This document shows, in pieces, positions 1 through 8,026 of a stretch of DNA of 35,135 bases. The notes below the pieces were generated by a model. The model saw only the letters and a program-made list of their open reading frames with translations. It did not search any database and was not told the DNA's origin. Position numbers and translations under genes: made by a program. Source of the DNA: Bacillota bacterium. Its GTDB lineage: Bacteria; Bacillota; JADQBR01. Position 1 is the stretch's first letter, and every line of letters begins with the position of its first letter. The stretch lies in NCBI GenBank assembly GCA_016278515.1, contig JADQBR010000149.1:1-35135 (forward strand), in the 5' to 3' direction.

Positions 1-45
1 CAATTCATCTCCTACCTTAGAGGATAGGAGTATTCTTGCTGGGTT
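1..45 (+). mobile_element. Possible end of an IS200/IS605-type element (hairpin)
   Basis: Positions 9-14 (CTCCTA) and 25-30 (TAGGAG) form a short hairpin, followed by TATTCTTGCTGG. This layout of a hairpin plus a short tail resembles the right end of IS200/IS605/TnpB-type elements in Clostridia, from memory and not from a search. The Dam-like gene on the minus strand loses its reading frame right next to it, which fits an insertion whose body lies left of the window. No transposase is visible here, so the call is tentative. Confidence 0.35.
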
Positions 46-642
46 TTAGATAAATTTTCCAACAGGATAAGATGACCGTTGAGTATTACGGTAAGGTGGA
101 TCAAGGTAAAATAGGGTTGTGTCACTATCATAAAAGTTAATAATTTCTCTAAAATCTTTGCATTCAATGGTAACGTTAATTACTCTCGAATGAGCACTTT
201 TAATGTCTTCGGATATTTTGTCTATCCTTAATCTATTCTGATCTTTCGCTGCTCCAAATCCACATCCTCCGCCATCGGGCAAGCTGGCACCTGACCCTGC
301 TTTCAAAAGATAATACAATATATGAGCCTTTTCAATATTGTCTTGATAAGATTTACTTCTATATATTTCTTTATATTCATTGAACTGAGTTCGGCTTATT
401 ATTTCAAATTTAAAGCTTTCTGTGAACTCAATTCTATGGTTTTTTATGACATACCAAAAATTATACAAATTATCATCGAGGTCATTCAGAACTTCCCATT
501 TAGAAGTGCTTTTATCTTTCGCAAAAAGCACCCATCCCGCTCCGCCAAAGACTTCAACATAACCTTCATGATTTGGAAACAAGGACACTAGACGTTTCGC
601 CAGTTTTGACTTCCCACCAACCCATTTTATAGGACTTTTCAT
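46..642 (-). pseudogene. Dam-type (D12 class) adenine-N6 DNA methyltransferase, C-terminally truncated
   Basis: The protein begins KSPIKWVGGK, the usual N-terminus of D12-class adenine methylases. It has the S-adenosylmethionine loop (VFGGAG, motif I) near the start and the catalytic DPPY (motif IV) near the end, with a target-recognition region between them. It has about 198 residues, while family members usually have 260-300, and it stops some 15 residues after DPPY, so the rest of the catalytic fold is missing. The ATG at 642 is preferred over the upstream one at 654 because a GGGGGG ribosome site lies 5 bases before it. It is divergent from the nuclease-like gene at 748, which suggests a restriction-modification origin. 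The sequence beside its stop looks like an insertion-element end. It is probably inactive unless a downstream fragment complements it. Confidence 0.8.
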
Positions 643-712
643 ATAGCCCCCCATGAATTATTAATGGTAAAGTATATGGGGAATTGCTAATATAAGTACT
701 AGAAGTTTTCCT

Positions 713-727
713 GTAGTTACATACTAC
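713..727. promoter_or_regulatory. Short inverted repeat in the divergent methylase/nuclease intergenic region
   Basis: GTAGT at 713-717 and ACTAC at 723-727 flank a TACAT centre, just upstream of the ribosome site of the gene at 748. Short palindromes in this position often bind controllers of restriction-modification genes. Five-base arms are easily met by chance, and no controller gene is visible, so this is weak. Confidence 0.18.
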
Positions 728-747
728 TCATAGCAGGAGGGTGATTT

Positions 748-1551
748 ATGGCTCTTATTGAAGAAATTGTCAAAGCATTTAATTTAAATGGAAATAAATG
801 GATGACAAGGAATGAAATATACTCCCATATTGATAAAAGACTATTTGGGGAAAACAAAAAAGGCGCTCTAGGACACAAAAATATGATCTCACGAGATTTG
901 TCACAACGCTATACAGACCTTTTTGAAGAAAATGATAGCGTTAAGCCTAAAAGATATAGATTATTAACTACCGATATGGAAGAAATTAATCTAACCAAGA
1001 AATATTCTGTAAATGATATCAAATTATTTTTCGATGACAAAATATATGAAGAAATTTCCTTTGACACAGAGGATCAATATGAGAAGTTTGTAAAGAAAAA
1101 TCATAAGATTATTTTTGGTAAACACACTTATTATTATGATGTAAAAAAAGCTATAGGGAAACGAATATGTGATGGTATTCTCTACGATCAGGAGCTAGAT
1201 AAGTTAATTATTGTGGAAAATGAGTTAGCACAACATGATTTATGGGGGCATATAATTCCCCAGCTAGGTGGTTTCTTTAGTGGGCTGCAAGAAGAAGAAA
1301 CAAGAAATAACCTGAAATATAAAATAAAATGGGGCAAAAATGAGCTTAAAGTTATTAAAGCAATAGACAAAGCTCAGTTTGATATTATAGTAGTAATCGA
1401 TAGAATAACATTTAATATTAGAGAAGAATCAAGAAGAATAAATAAATATATACGGCACCTTACCAAACGAGGAAGTAAGCCAAACATACTATTTAAAGAA
1501 TTTAGAGTTTTTGTTTCTAAGGATGGTCATAAGATCTACCATGTGGAATGA
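748..1551 (+). CDS. Hypothetical protein with winged-helix-like N-terminus and PD-(D/E)XK-like nuclease core
   Basis: I do not recognise a named family. Residues 1-75 look like a small helix-turn-helix or winged-helix domain of the kind fused to restriction enzymes. Residues 105-180 carry a pattern close to a PD-(D/E)XK nuclease: a glutamate-rich helix, then D142-G143, a strand ending in E157-N-E159, and a downstream helix with H168 and Q172. The second motif is E-x-E rather than E-x-K, so catalytic competence is uncertain. The start is well supported by CAGGAGGG 7 bases before the ATG. Base composition is more AT-rich than the neighbouring operons, in keeping with transfer. Its divergent partner is a truncated adenine methylase, so a restriction endonuclease is the leading guess. 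A non-cleaving regulator is also possible. Confidence 0.6.
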   Translation: MALIEEIVKAFNLNGNKWMTRNEIYSHIDKRLFGENKKGALGHKNMISRDLSQRYTDLFEENDSVKPKRYRLLTTDMEEINLTKKYSVNDIKLFFDDKIYEEISFDTEDQYEKFVKKNHKIIFGKHTYYYDVKKAIGKRICDGILYDQELDKLIIVENELAQHDLWGHIIPQLGGFFSGLQEEETRNNLKYKIKWGKNELKVIKAIDKAQFDIIVVIDRITFNIREESRRINKYIRHLTKRGSKPNILFKEFRVFVSKDGHKIYHVE

Positions 1552-1677
1552 AAAAGTTCTGCAATTCCTTTCAACCAAAAACAATAATGAGCTCTATGCA
1601 TAGATTCGAAGCAATTCTATCCTCATGTTTGTGTTAATAGCCCTTATGTTCTCAACCATTGAACAGTTGAATAAATC

Positions 1678-1706
1678 AAAAAACACCTTCCCTCACTTTT
1701 GGGAAG
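1678..1706 (-). terminator. Rho-independent terminator downstream of glmS
   Basis: Read on the minus strand, CTTCCC and GGGAAG form a 6-bp stem with an 8-base loop, followed after two bases by six T. It lies about 140 bp past the glmS stop. The stem is short but the position and T run fit. Confidence 0.5.
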
Positions 1707-1755
1707 ATGCTTTTGGAATCTTGACTGGAACTTATAACCATTACAAGTGGCTGAT

Positions 1756-1814
1756 AGCTCACAGATTTTTTTTCAGTTCACAGAAGTTTTTCTTAGTTCA
1801 CAGATATTTTTTAT
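1756..1814. repeat. Three tandem ~20-bp repeats (AGTTCACAGA plus T-rich spacer)
   Basis: AGCTCACAGA at 1756, AGTTCACAGA at 1775 and AGTTCACAGA at 1795 recur with 19- and 20-base spacing, each followed by a T-rich stretch (A-rich when read on the glmS strand). This is the only structure seen, besides the terminator, in the 294-bp gap between the nuclease-like gene and glmS. The function is unknown. Confidence 0.6.
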
Positions 1815-1845
1815 TACTACAACAAAAAACTTACCTGCCTTCAAA

Positions 1846-3660
1846 CTACTCAACCGTAACACTCTTTGCTAAATTTCTTGGCTTATCTACGTCTGAGTCG
1901 CGGGCTATGGCTGCGTAGTAGGCAAGTAGTTGGAGTGGTACCACTGAAAGAATTGGTGCCAGTAATGGTATTGTGTTGGGTATTGCTATCACTTCATCAA
2001 CTGTCTCGCTGATGTCCACACCTTCGAAGACTAATCCAGTGACGTGGGCACCTCTGGCTTTTACTTCTTTAATATTACTGATGGTTTTGTCATAAATCCT
2101 GCCTTGGGTTGCCAGTGCTACTACAGGTATACCTTCTGTAATCAATGCTAAGGTGCCGTGTTTTAACTCACCTGCTGCATAGGCTTCGGCATGAATATAA
2201 GATATTTCTTTTAGCTTCAGAGAGCCTTCCTGAGCTACTGCCCAGTCTAAGCCGCGGCCGATAAAGAAAGCATTTTCTCGCTTTGCCCATTCATGTGCTA
2301 ATCTTTCAACTTTTCCCGCTTGTTCCAGCACTGTCTCTACATGACCGGGTAATTCCCTCAAGGCCTTGGTTATTTCAGATGTCTGTTTCGGTGTCAGTAT
2401 CCCTCTTTCTTGGGCTAAGAACAGTCCAAATAAATACATTGCCGCCAATTGGGTCAGGTAAGCTTTAGTCGATGCAACTGCTATTTCTGGGCCGGCCCAG
2501 GTATAAATTACCAGGTCTGCTTCCCGGGATACGGAGCTACCCACAACGTTGGTAACAGCAAGGACCTGTGCACCCTTGTTCTGTGCCTCGCGCATGGCCG
2601 CTAGGGTATCTGCTGTCTCTCCCGATTGGCTGATTACTACTACTAATGTTTTATCATCTATTATGGGATCTCGATAACGAAATTCAGATGCGATGTCTGC
2701 CTCAGCCGGAATTCGGGCCAAATTCTCTACTACGTCTTTACCCACTAGCCCGGCATGGTAAGCTGTTCCGCACGCTACAAAGTATACCTTATTAATCTTA
2801 TCCAGTCCTTTAATATCTCTCATTTCATCCAGAGTGACAGCGCCATTATTGAGTCTTCCTTTAAATGTTGCCCTTAAGGCCCGGGGTTGTTCAAAAATTT
2901 CTTTAAGCATAAAGTGAGGGTAACCGCCCTTTTCAGCAGCTTCGGCGTCCCACGTCACTTTGAATAATTCTTTATCTATTTTTTCTCCTTTTTGATATAC
3001 CTCAACTACGTCCTTTGTAATTGTCGCCACTTCGCCGTCTTCCAAAAGAAAAACCTTACGCGTATGCTTTAAGATGGCCGGTATATCAGAGGCTAAGAAA
3101 TTCTCTCCTTCACCTAAGCCAACTACCAAGGGGCTGTCTTTTCTTACACAGACAATTCTTTCCGGTTCGTCTTTAGCAATTACCGCCATGGCATATGCCC
3201 CATCTATCAACCCGATAACATGATGCACCGTTTGCAGTAAGTCTCCTTTATAATGCTTTTCTACTAAATGCGCTAATACTTCAGTATCTGTCTCAGAGAT
3301 AAATTTATGGCCTTCCGCTATTAGTTTTTTCTTTATTTCCTGATAATTTTCGATGATACCGTTATGAACAACGGCAAAGCTTTTGGAACAATCATAATGC
3401 GGATGAGCATTTTCATGAGAAGGCTTACCATGGGTAGCCCACCTTGTATGCCCGATCCCCACTTTTCCTGTTAAATCTTGTGCCTCTAATGCGGAAACTA
3501 GTTCCGCTAGTCTACCTTTTCTTTTAATGATTTCTATCTGGTGGTCCTCTAGTATTGCAATACCTGCAGAATCATAACCTCTATACTCCAATTTAGAAAG
3601 GCCCTCCACCATAAGCGGTGCCGCCGGTTTAGGCCCAATATATCCTACAATGCCACACAT
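1846..3660 (-). CDS. glmS: Glutamine-fructose-6-phosphate aminotransferase (isomerizing)
   Basis: Converts fructose-6-phosphate and glutamine to glucosamine-6-phosphate, the entry step to UDP-GlcNAc and peptidoglycan. The protein starts MCGIVGYIG, with the nucleophilic Cys2 exposed after Met removal. The glutaminase domain covers about residues 1-220 (TRWATHG, HNGIIENY), followed by two SIS sugar-isomerase domains (ISQSGETADT), and it ends with the conserved KSVTVE tail. About 604 residues is the normal length. The ATG at 3660 is chosen over the one at 3669 because the latter sits only 2 bases after GGAG, whereas 3660 has 11 bases and yields the invariant N-terminus. It lies downstream of glmM on the same strand, and the leader contains a glmS ribozyme, so product feedback at the mRNA level is expected. 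Confidence 0.98.
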   Translation of the reverse strand: MCGIVGYIGPKPAAPLMVEGLSKLEYRGYDSAGIAILEDHQIEIIKRKGRLAELVSALEAQDLTGKVGIGHTRWATHGKPSHENAHPHYDCSKSFAVVHNGIIENYQEIKKKLIAEGHKFISETDTEVLAHLVEKHYKGDLLQTVHHVIGLIDGAYAMAVIAKDEPERIVCVRKDSPLVVGLGEGENFLASDIPAILKHTRKVFLLEDGEVATITKDVVEVYQKGEKIDKELFKVTWDAEAAEKGGYPHFMLKEIFEQPRALRATFKGRLNNGAVTLDEMRDIKGLDKINKVYFVACGTAYHAGLVGKDVVENLARIPAEADIASEFRYRDPIIDDKTLVVVISQSGETADTLAAMREAQNKGAQVLAVTNVVGSSVSREADLVIYTWAGPEIAVASTKAYLTQLAAMYLFGLFLAQERGILTPKQTSEITKALRELPGHVETVLEQAGKVERLAHEWAKRENAFFIGRGLDWAVAQEGSLKLKEISYIHAEAYAAGELKHGTLALITEGIPVVALATQGRIYDKTISNIKEVKARGAHVTGLVFEGVDISETVDEVIAIPNTIPLLAPILSVVPLQLLAYYAAIARDSDVDKPRNLAKSVTVE

Positions 3661-3689
3661 GTTAGTCATCGCTCCTTCAAAAACACGTT

Positions 3690-3828
3690 ACCAATCAAAA
3701 CACCCTTTGTCCCCGAAGTTACTTCCGGGTTTTGTGGTGTTTGTAACGACCAGGTTTAGCCGGGAGGTACCCGCCGAATATTTCGATACACCTCCACCTC
3801 GTCAACCGCAAGATGCGGTTCAGGCGCT
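3690..3828 (-). promoter_or_regulatory. glmS ribozyme/riboswitch (glucosamine-6-phosphate responsive)
   Basis: Reading the minus strand, the core hallmarks appear in order: AGCGCC at the cleavage site, GTTGACGAGG followed by GGAGG and ATCGA, TTCGGCGG, CCTCCCGGC, and near the 3' end CGGGGACAAAGGG. This matches the glmS self-cleaving RNA. The cleavage should fall between A at 3828 and G at 3827. The 3' end is approximate. In known cases glucosamine-6-phosphate acts as the cofactor, and the cleaved mRNA is degraded. The ribozyme ends some 30 bases before the glmS start. A minus-strand 66-codon reading frame over this region (3756-3956) is an artefact of it. Confidence 0.95.
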
Positions 3829-3871
3829 TTTTTCACCAAAGACAACAAGCCATATTCACTTGTCATTATCT

Positions 3872-3948
3872 GCGCCACGGGGACGGTTCCATCGTCTTCC
3901 CTACGGCCCTTCGCTGCGCTCGGGGACGCTCGAACCGTCCCCATGACA
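3872..3948. repeat. REP/MITE-like inverted repeat with GGGGACGGTTC arms
   Basis: GGGGACGGTTC at 3879-3889 and its exact reverse complement at 3932-3942 bracket a 42-base GC-rich loop containing TTCGCTGCGCTCGGGGACG. Another palindrome with the same GACGGTTC/GAACCGTCCCC core occurs at 25797-25860. The sequence is much more GC-rich than its surroundings. It sits between glmM and the glmS ribozyme. Similar palindromes are scattered in Clostridia genomes (recalled, not searched). Confidence 0.75.
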
Positions 3949-4001
3949 CCGCTCATACCTCACCCCCTCAACTATCCAACTAACCACTAACCAACTATAT
4001 A

Positions 4002-5336
4002 TTATACCTGTTCCCTTACTACTTGAGCAATATCTTCCACAATTTGCCTGAGTTGTTCGGCGTCTGGGCCTTCACCCATGATGCGCAGTAAAGGTTCAGT
4101 TCCGGAAGGCCTTACTAATATTCGACCCTTTTCACCTAGAGTTTGTTCCGCTTTTTCAATAGCTTTTTTCAGCTCCTGGCTATTCATGGCAGTTTCATTG
4201 TCTTTTACTTTAACATTAACTAATATTTGCGGCAGGCGTGTCATTTGGGCGGCTAATTCTGAAAGCGGTTGACCGCTCTCCTTTATGACCGACAGCAGCT
4301 GTAGTCCTGTAATAATCCCGTCTCCCGTGGAATTATGATCAGCGAAAATTATGTGCCCCGATTGTTCACCGCCAAGACTGGCCTGGATCTTTCGCATTCT
4401 TTCTAAGACATACCGGTCGCCAACTTTTGTCTGCTCTGTTTTTATGTTATGTTCCTTAAGTGCTAAATGTAACCCTAAATTGCTCATCACAGTTACTACC
4501 AGGGTATTATTGTTTAAGTGTCCCTGTTTTTTTAGCTGCAGGGCGCAGGCCAGCATTATCTGATCACCGTCTACTAAATTGCCGTGTTCATCTACTGCCA
4601 GAACTCTATCAGCATCACCATCATGGGCAAGGCCAAGATGAGCGCCATGCTTAACAACCTCTTCCTGTAGTCTCTTTGTATAAGTTGAGCCGCAATCCTT
4701 ATTAATATTTACCCCATCAGGGTCATTGAAAATCGGGATAACCTCTGCTCCCAATATGTTTAAAGCTTGAGGAGCTACGCTGCTGGCAGCACCGTTGGCG
4801 CAATCGACTATTACTTTAAGGCCTGATAAATCAGAGCTTACTGTCTGGGTAACGAAACTTATATATCTGTCTTCGGCATCCAGTACCTGTATAGCACGGC
4901 CTACAAGATTGCCAGTGGGCCTGGGACCCTCATCTTTTACTATAACTTGTCTTTCGATTTCGGCTTCTATTTCGTCTTCTAATTTATATCCCTTGTCATT
5001 AAAAAATTTTATGCCGTTATCTTCAACAGGATTATGGGAAGCAGATATTACAACGCCTGCTGTGGCACCCAAATCTCTGGTGAGAAATGCAATAGCCGGC
5101 GTAGGCATCACACCTACTAACAGTGCATCTGCCCCTACAGAACAAATACCGGCAGTGAGGGCCGCTTCCAGCATATCCCCGGAAATGCGAGTATCCTTGC
5201 CGATAACTATTTTTGGGTTTTTATGTGATTTAGCCAGCACCTTTGCCCCTGCTCTGCCTAATTTAAAAGCTAGTTCCGGGGTTAATCCTTCATTAGCTAC
5301 CCCTCTTACACCATCAGTACCAAACATTCTACCCAT
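4002..5336 (-). CDS. glmM: Phosphoglucosamine mutase
   Basis: Interconverts glucosamine-6-phosphate and glucosamine-1-phosphate. The N-terminus [12 protein letters not shown] is diagnostic. The phosphoserine loop ISASHNP has the catalytic Ser at residue 100. The metal loop DGDADR, the sugar loop GGEQSGH and the phosphate loop [10 protein letters not shown] follow in the usual order. At 444 residues the length is typical. The ribosome site GAGGAGG lies 10 bases before the ATG. The gene follows the FAD oxidoreductase by 18 bp and precedes glmS, so precursor steps for cell-wall synthesis sit together. In other Firmicutes GlmM binds and modulates CdaA, which is encoded upstream in this operon. 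Confidence 0.98.
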   Translation of the reverse strand: MGRMFGTDGVRGVANEGLTPELAFKLGRAGAKVLAKSHKNPKIVIGKDTRISGDMLEAALTAGICSVGADALLVGVMPTPAIAFLTRDLGATAGVVISASHNPVEDNGIKFFNDKGYKLEDEIEAEIERQVIVKDEGPRPTGNLVGRAIQVLDAEDRYISFVTQTVSSDLSGLKVIVDCANGAASSVAPQALNILGAEVIPIFNDPDGVNINKDCGSTYTKRLQEEVVKHGAHLGLAHDGDADRVLAVDEHGNLVDGDQIMLACALQLKKQGHLNNNTLVVTVMSNLGLHLALKEHNIKTEQTKVGDRYVLERMRKIQASLGGEQSGHIIFADHNSTGDGIITGLQLLSVIKESGQPLSELAAQMTRLPQILVNVKVKDNETAMNSQELKKAIEKAEQTLGEKGRILVRPSGTEPLLRIMGEGPDAEQLRQIVEDIAQVVREQV

Positions 5337-5354
5337 ATCTATAAGTCCTCCTCA

Positions 5355-6953
5355 TCATTGCTTTGGTAAATTGTATTTATTAATAATATTTTCTGCTACC
5401 CTTACTCCATCCACCGCAGCACTCATTATCCCGCCTGCATAGCCCGCTCCTTCACCGGCAGGATATAAACCGGTAATATTAACCGCTTGTGTTTCCTTGT
5501 CTCTTAGTAGACGGACTGGGGAGGAAGTCCTAGTTTCAACCCCTGTTAGGGGAGCTTCCTTAGCTGCAAATCCAGGTATTTTTTTATCGAAATCAAGCAG
5601 TGCCCGTTTTATGACTGCAGCAATTTCCCCAGGTAAGCACTTGTTTAAGTCAGCGGGTGTAACCCCGGGCTTATATGTAGACTTTACCGTCGGAGATAAA
5701 TGTCCAAACCTGCCTGTAAGAAAGTCTTCTACAGACTGACAGGGAGCATGATAGTTTGCCCCGCCCAATTGAAAAGCCTGCTGTTCCCAATATCTCTGAA
5801 ATTCTATTCCCGATAAAATATGGCTGGACGAGAAATCCCTAGTATCTACAGTTACCACCACCGCACTATTAGCAACGCCGGAATCACGTGCTGCTTCACT
5901 CATGCCATTAGTAACCACGGTATCCGGTTCCGATGCACCGGCAACAACATAACCGCCTGGACACATGCAGAAAGTATAGGCCGAACGCCCAGTCTCTTTA
6001 TCCCGATACGTTAGATGATAATCTGCCGGACCCAAGCGTTGATGATGAGCGTATGCACCGTACTGCACCTTATCTATCAACTGTTGTGGATGTTCTATGC
6101 GAACGCCTATAGCAAATGGCTTATGTTCCATACTAATCTTTTCACTTAACATAGAATAGGTATCTCTTGCACTATGCCCTATTGCTAAGACTACGGCATC
6201 AGCGGGGATCTCAACCTCGTCATTGACGACTATGCCTACTACTCGGTCTTGTTGGAGGGTAAGATCTGTCACTTGGGATAAAAACCTCACCTGGCCGCCA
6301 AGGGAAATGATCTTACTTCTTATTTCCTTAACTATATCTTTTAGATGATCGGTACCGACATGAGGCTTTTGCTGGTATGCTATCTCTTCCGGCGCCCCGG
6401 CAGATATTAATTCCCGCAGCACTACCTCCACCCGCGGGTCTTTAATTCTGGTCGTAAGTTTGCCGTCGGAAAAAGTACCGGCCCCGCCTTCGCCAAACTG
6501 TACGTTAGATTGGGTATCGATAATCCCTTCCTGCCAGAATTTTTTCACATCCTCAGTGCGTTTGTCAACGTTATTACCCCTTTCTAAAAGCAGGGGTTTG
6601 AAGCCTTCTTGCGCCAGCAGCAGTGCTGCAAATAAACCCGCCGGCCCAGCACCTACGACCACCGGCGGGTAATTTAATGTTTCATTCCCGTGTTGAATAT
6701 TTTTAGGTTTATTGTCTTGTACCAGGGATAGCTTGGCATCCTGAGGCAGGTGATCGAGGGTGCCCTCCGCTATTTCTATTTCTACTGTGTAGACAAATGT
6801 TATTTCGCGCCTTCGGGCATCGACTGACTCTTTTTTTATGATTAACTTCAATATTTTTTCAGGAACTATCCCAAGTTTCTTGGCAGCCAACTCCCGTAAT
6901 TTTTCTTTTGGTTCATCTATCTTTAGACGAAGGTCACTAATTTTTATCTTCAT
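5355..6953 (-). CDS. FAD-dependent oxidoreductase (COG2509-type)
   Basis: The N-terminal ~90 residues form a small alpha-beta domain found only in this family. A Rossmann FAD loop follows (GAGPAGLFAA, glycines 101-106), then EGGAGTFSDGKL and, at the end, an FAD-closing stretch with PAGEGAGYAGGI. The 532-residue length fits the family of uncharacterised FAD-dependent dehydrogenases. The substrate is unknown. The ribosome site is weak (AGGAG about 20 bases upstream), and a 105-bp gap separates it from cdaR, so an internal promoter or coupling may matter. Its place between cdaR and glmM is shared by some Clostridia, as far as I recall, and hints at a link to envelope metabolism, but that is only guilt by association. 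Confidence 0.9.
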   Translation of the reverse strand: MKIKISDLRLKIDEPKEKLRELAAKKLGIVPEKILKLIIKKESVDARRREITFVYTVEIEIAEGTLDHLPQDAKLSLVQDNKPKNIQHGNETLNYPPVVVGAGPAGLFAALLLAQEGFKPLLLERGNNVDKRTEDVKKFWQEGIIDTQSNVQFGEGGAGTFSDGKLTTRIKDPRVEVVLRELISAGAPEEIAYQQKPHVGTDHLKDIVKEIRSKIISLGGQVRFLSQVTDLTLQQDRVVGIVVNDEVEIPADAVVLAIGHSARDTYSMLSEKISMEHKPFAIGVRIEHPQQLIDKVQYGAYAHHQRLGPADYHLTYRDKETGRSAYTFCMCPGGYVVAGASEPDTVVTNGMSEAARDSGVANSAVVVTVDTRDFSSSHILSGIEFQRYWEQQAFQLGGANYHAPCQSVEDFLTGRFGHLSPTVKSTYKPGVTPADLNKCLPGEIAAVIKRALLDFDKKIPGFAAKEAPLTGVETRTSSPVRLLRDKETQAVNITGLYPAGEGAGYAGGIMSAAVDGVRVAENIINKYNLPKQ

Positions 6954-7058
6954 AGCTTTTATTTCATTTAACTCCTATTCTCTTTTTATATTAGCATTTA
7001 CCGGGATAATCTATCATATCCAAAAGCTAATTTATCTTATTATGTTCAACCAAAAACG

Positions 7059-8021
7059 TTACTGAGTAATTTTCTCCTTCTCCTGCTCCTGCTCTTCTTC
7101 AAGGCCGATTTCGACAAATACATGAATAGGCGTAAATACACTTGGTGTAACGCCGGGCGGAAGGTCCAACTGCACTTGCTGCTGAATATTTCCTTCGGCA
7201 TCACTTATATCGACAGGGGTAGTTTCAAGGTATTGTTGGGGCAGCAATACGCTTAAATTGCCATATACCTTTACCATTTCAGGTTCGGTTACTATACGTT
7301 TAATAGCAAAACCTTCTGCTAATTCCCCTGTTAAAGTAGGCTTAACCAGCATGGTTTGGTTAGGTTTATCCTCCACCACAGGCACAAAAACTTCTACCGT
7401 TTGCGGAATAACCCTCACCCACTCCATCAATGTGTTTCCGGAGCTGTCTTCTACCTTGATAGGTAGGTTTTCCGTAATGTTTGTCCCCACTCTCTCGAGA
7501 TCAATTGTCACATATGCACGTTCAATATGCTCCAACACATTTCTGGGCCCTGTCACTAATGCCTGGGATGGAGTTAAGACTGGCTCAAGGGTGACATATT
7601 CAGGAGACGGTCTGCCGGTAAAACTGACTGTTACAGGCATTTGTCTGTCAGAAATCTCATCAACAGTAACTTCCGCCTGCTTTGGCTCAACGGATACTAA
7701 ATCAACGTTTTGTGGTGTTAAGACTTCCACGCTTAATAAATTCCCCCCTAAGTTAACACCTCTTAAATCAACAAGGGCTCTAATATCTCTTGAGGAAACA
7801 GCCTCAATAACCTGTTTTTTTCCTTCTAATCGCACGGTTACAGTTGCCGGTTTATCTTCTATAACCATATCGCTAGCTAGTGAACGGGTTTCCAATGGGA
7901 CATTGACTACGATTTCCGCCGTAGGGTTTGCTTGCCCGGTCACGTAGAGCCACATGACAATGGCTACCAGTATGGACAAAGTTTTTAAGATTGTATTGCG
8001 CTGCCAGAATTTTTTTTCCAT
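7059..8021 (-). CDS. cdaR: YbbR-domain protein CdaR, membrane-anchored partner of CdaA
   Basis: A single N-terminal membrane segment (residues about 11-28, TLSILVAIVMWLYV) anchors an extracellular part built of repeated YbbR domains, visible as recurring VPLETR / VTVSFTGRPS / VTGPRNVLEHI blocks through residue ~305. The C-terminus is a charged Glu/Gln/Lys tail. At 320 residues it has a typical length. CdaR interacts with and tunes the diadenylate cyclase CdaA in Bacillus and Listeria. It starts 5 bp after the cdaA stop, with its ribosome site TGGAGG inside the cdaA end, which indicates translational coupling. Confidence 0.95.
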   Translation of the reverse strand: MEKKFWQRNTILKTLSILVAIVMWLYVTGQANPTAEIVVNVPLETRSLASDMVIEDKPATVTVRLEGKKQVIEAVSSRDIRALVDLRGVNLGGNLLSVEVLTPQNVDLVSVEPKQAEVTVDEISDRQMPVTVSFTGRPSPEYVTLEPVLTPSQALVTGPRNVLEHIERAYVTIDLERVGTNITENLPIKVEDSSGNTLMEWVRVIPQTVEVFVPVVEDKPNQTMLVKPTLTGELAEGFAIKRIVTEPEMVKVYGNLSVLLPQQYLETTPVDISDAEGNIQQQVQLDLPPGVTPSVFTPIHVFVEIGLEEEQEQEKEKITQ

Positions 8022-8026
8022 TTAGG

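Noticed and set aside
1625-1918. 97-codon plus-strand frame at the glmS end
   Set aside because: It overlaps the glmS C-terminus and the tandem repeats; low-complexity Phe-rich product and no ribosome site.
3756-3956. 66-codon minus-strand frame upstream of glmS
   Set aside because: Its second half is the glmS ribozyme and its first half the GGGGACGGTTC repeat; it is a by-product of both.
4795-5442. 215-codon plus-strand frame
   Set aside because: It lies antisense to glmM and the end of the FAD gene, with no ribosome site and no recognisable domain.
7258-7947. 229-codon plus-strand frame
   Set aside because: It is the antisense shadow of cdaR; the composition (Ser/Thr-rich) reflects the reverse reading.
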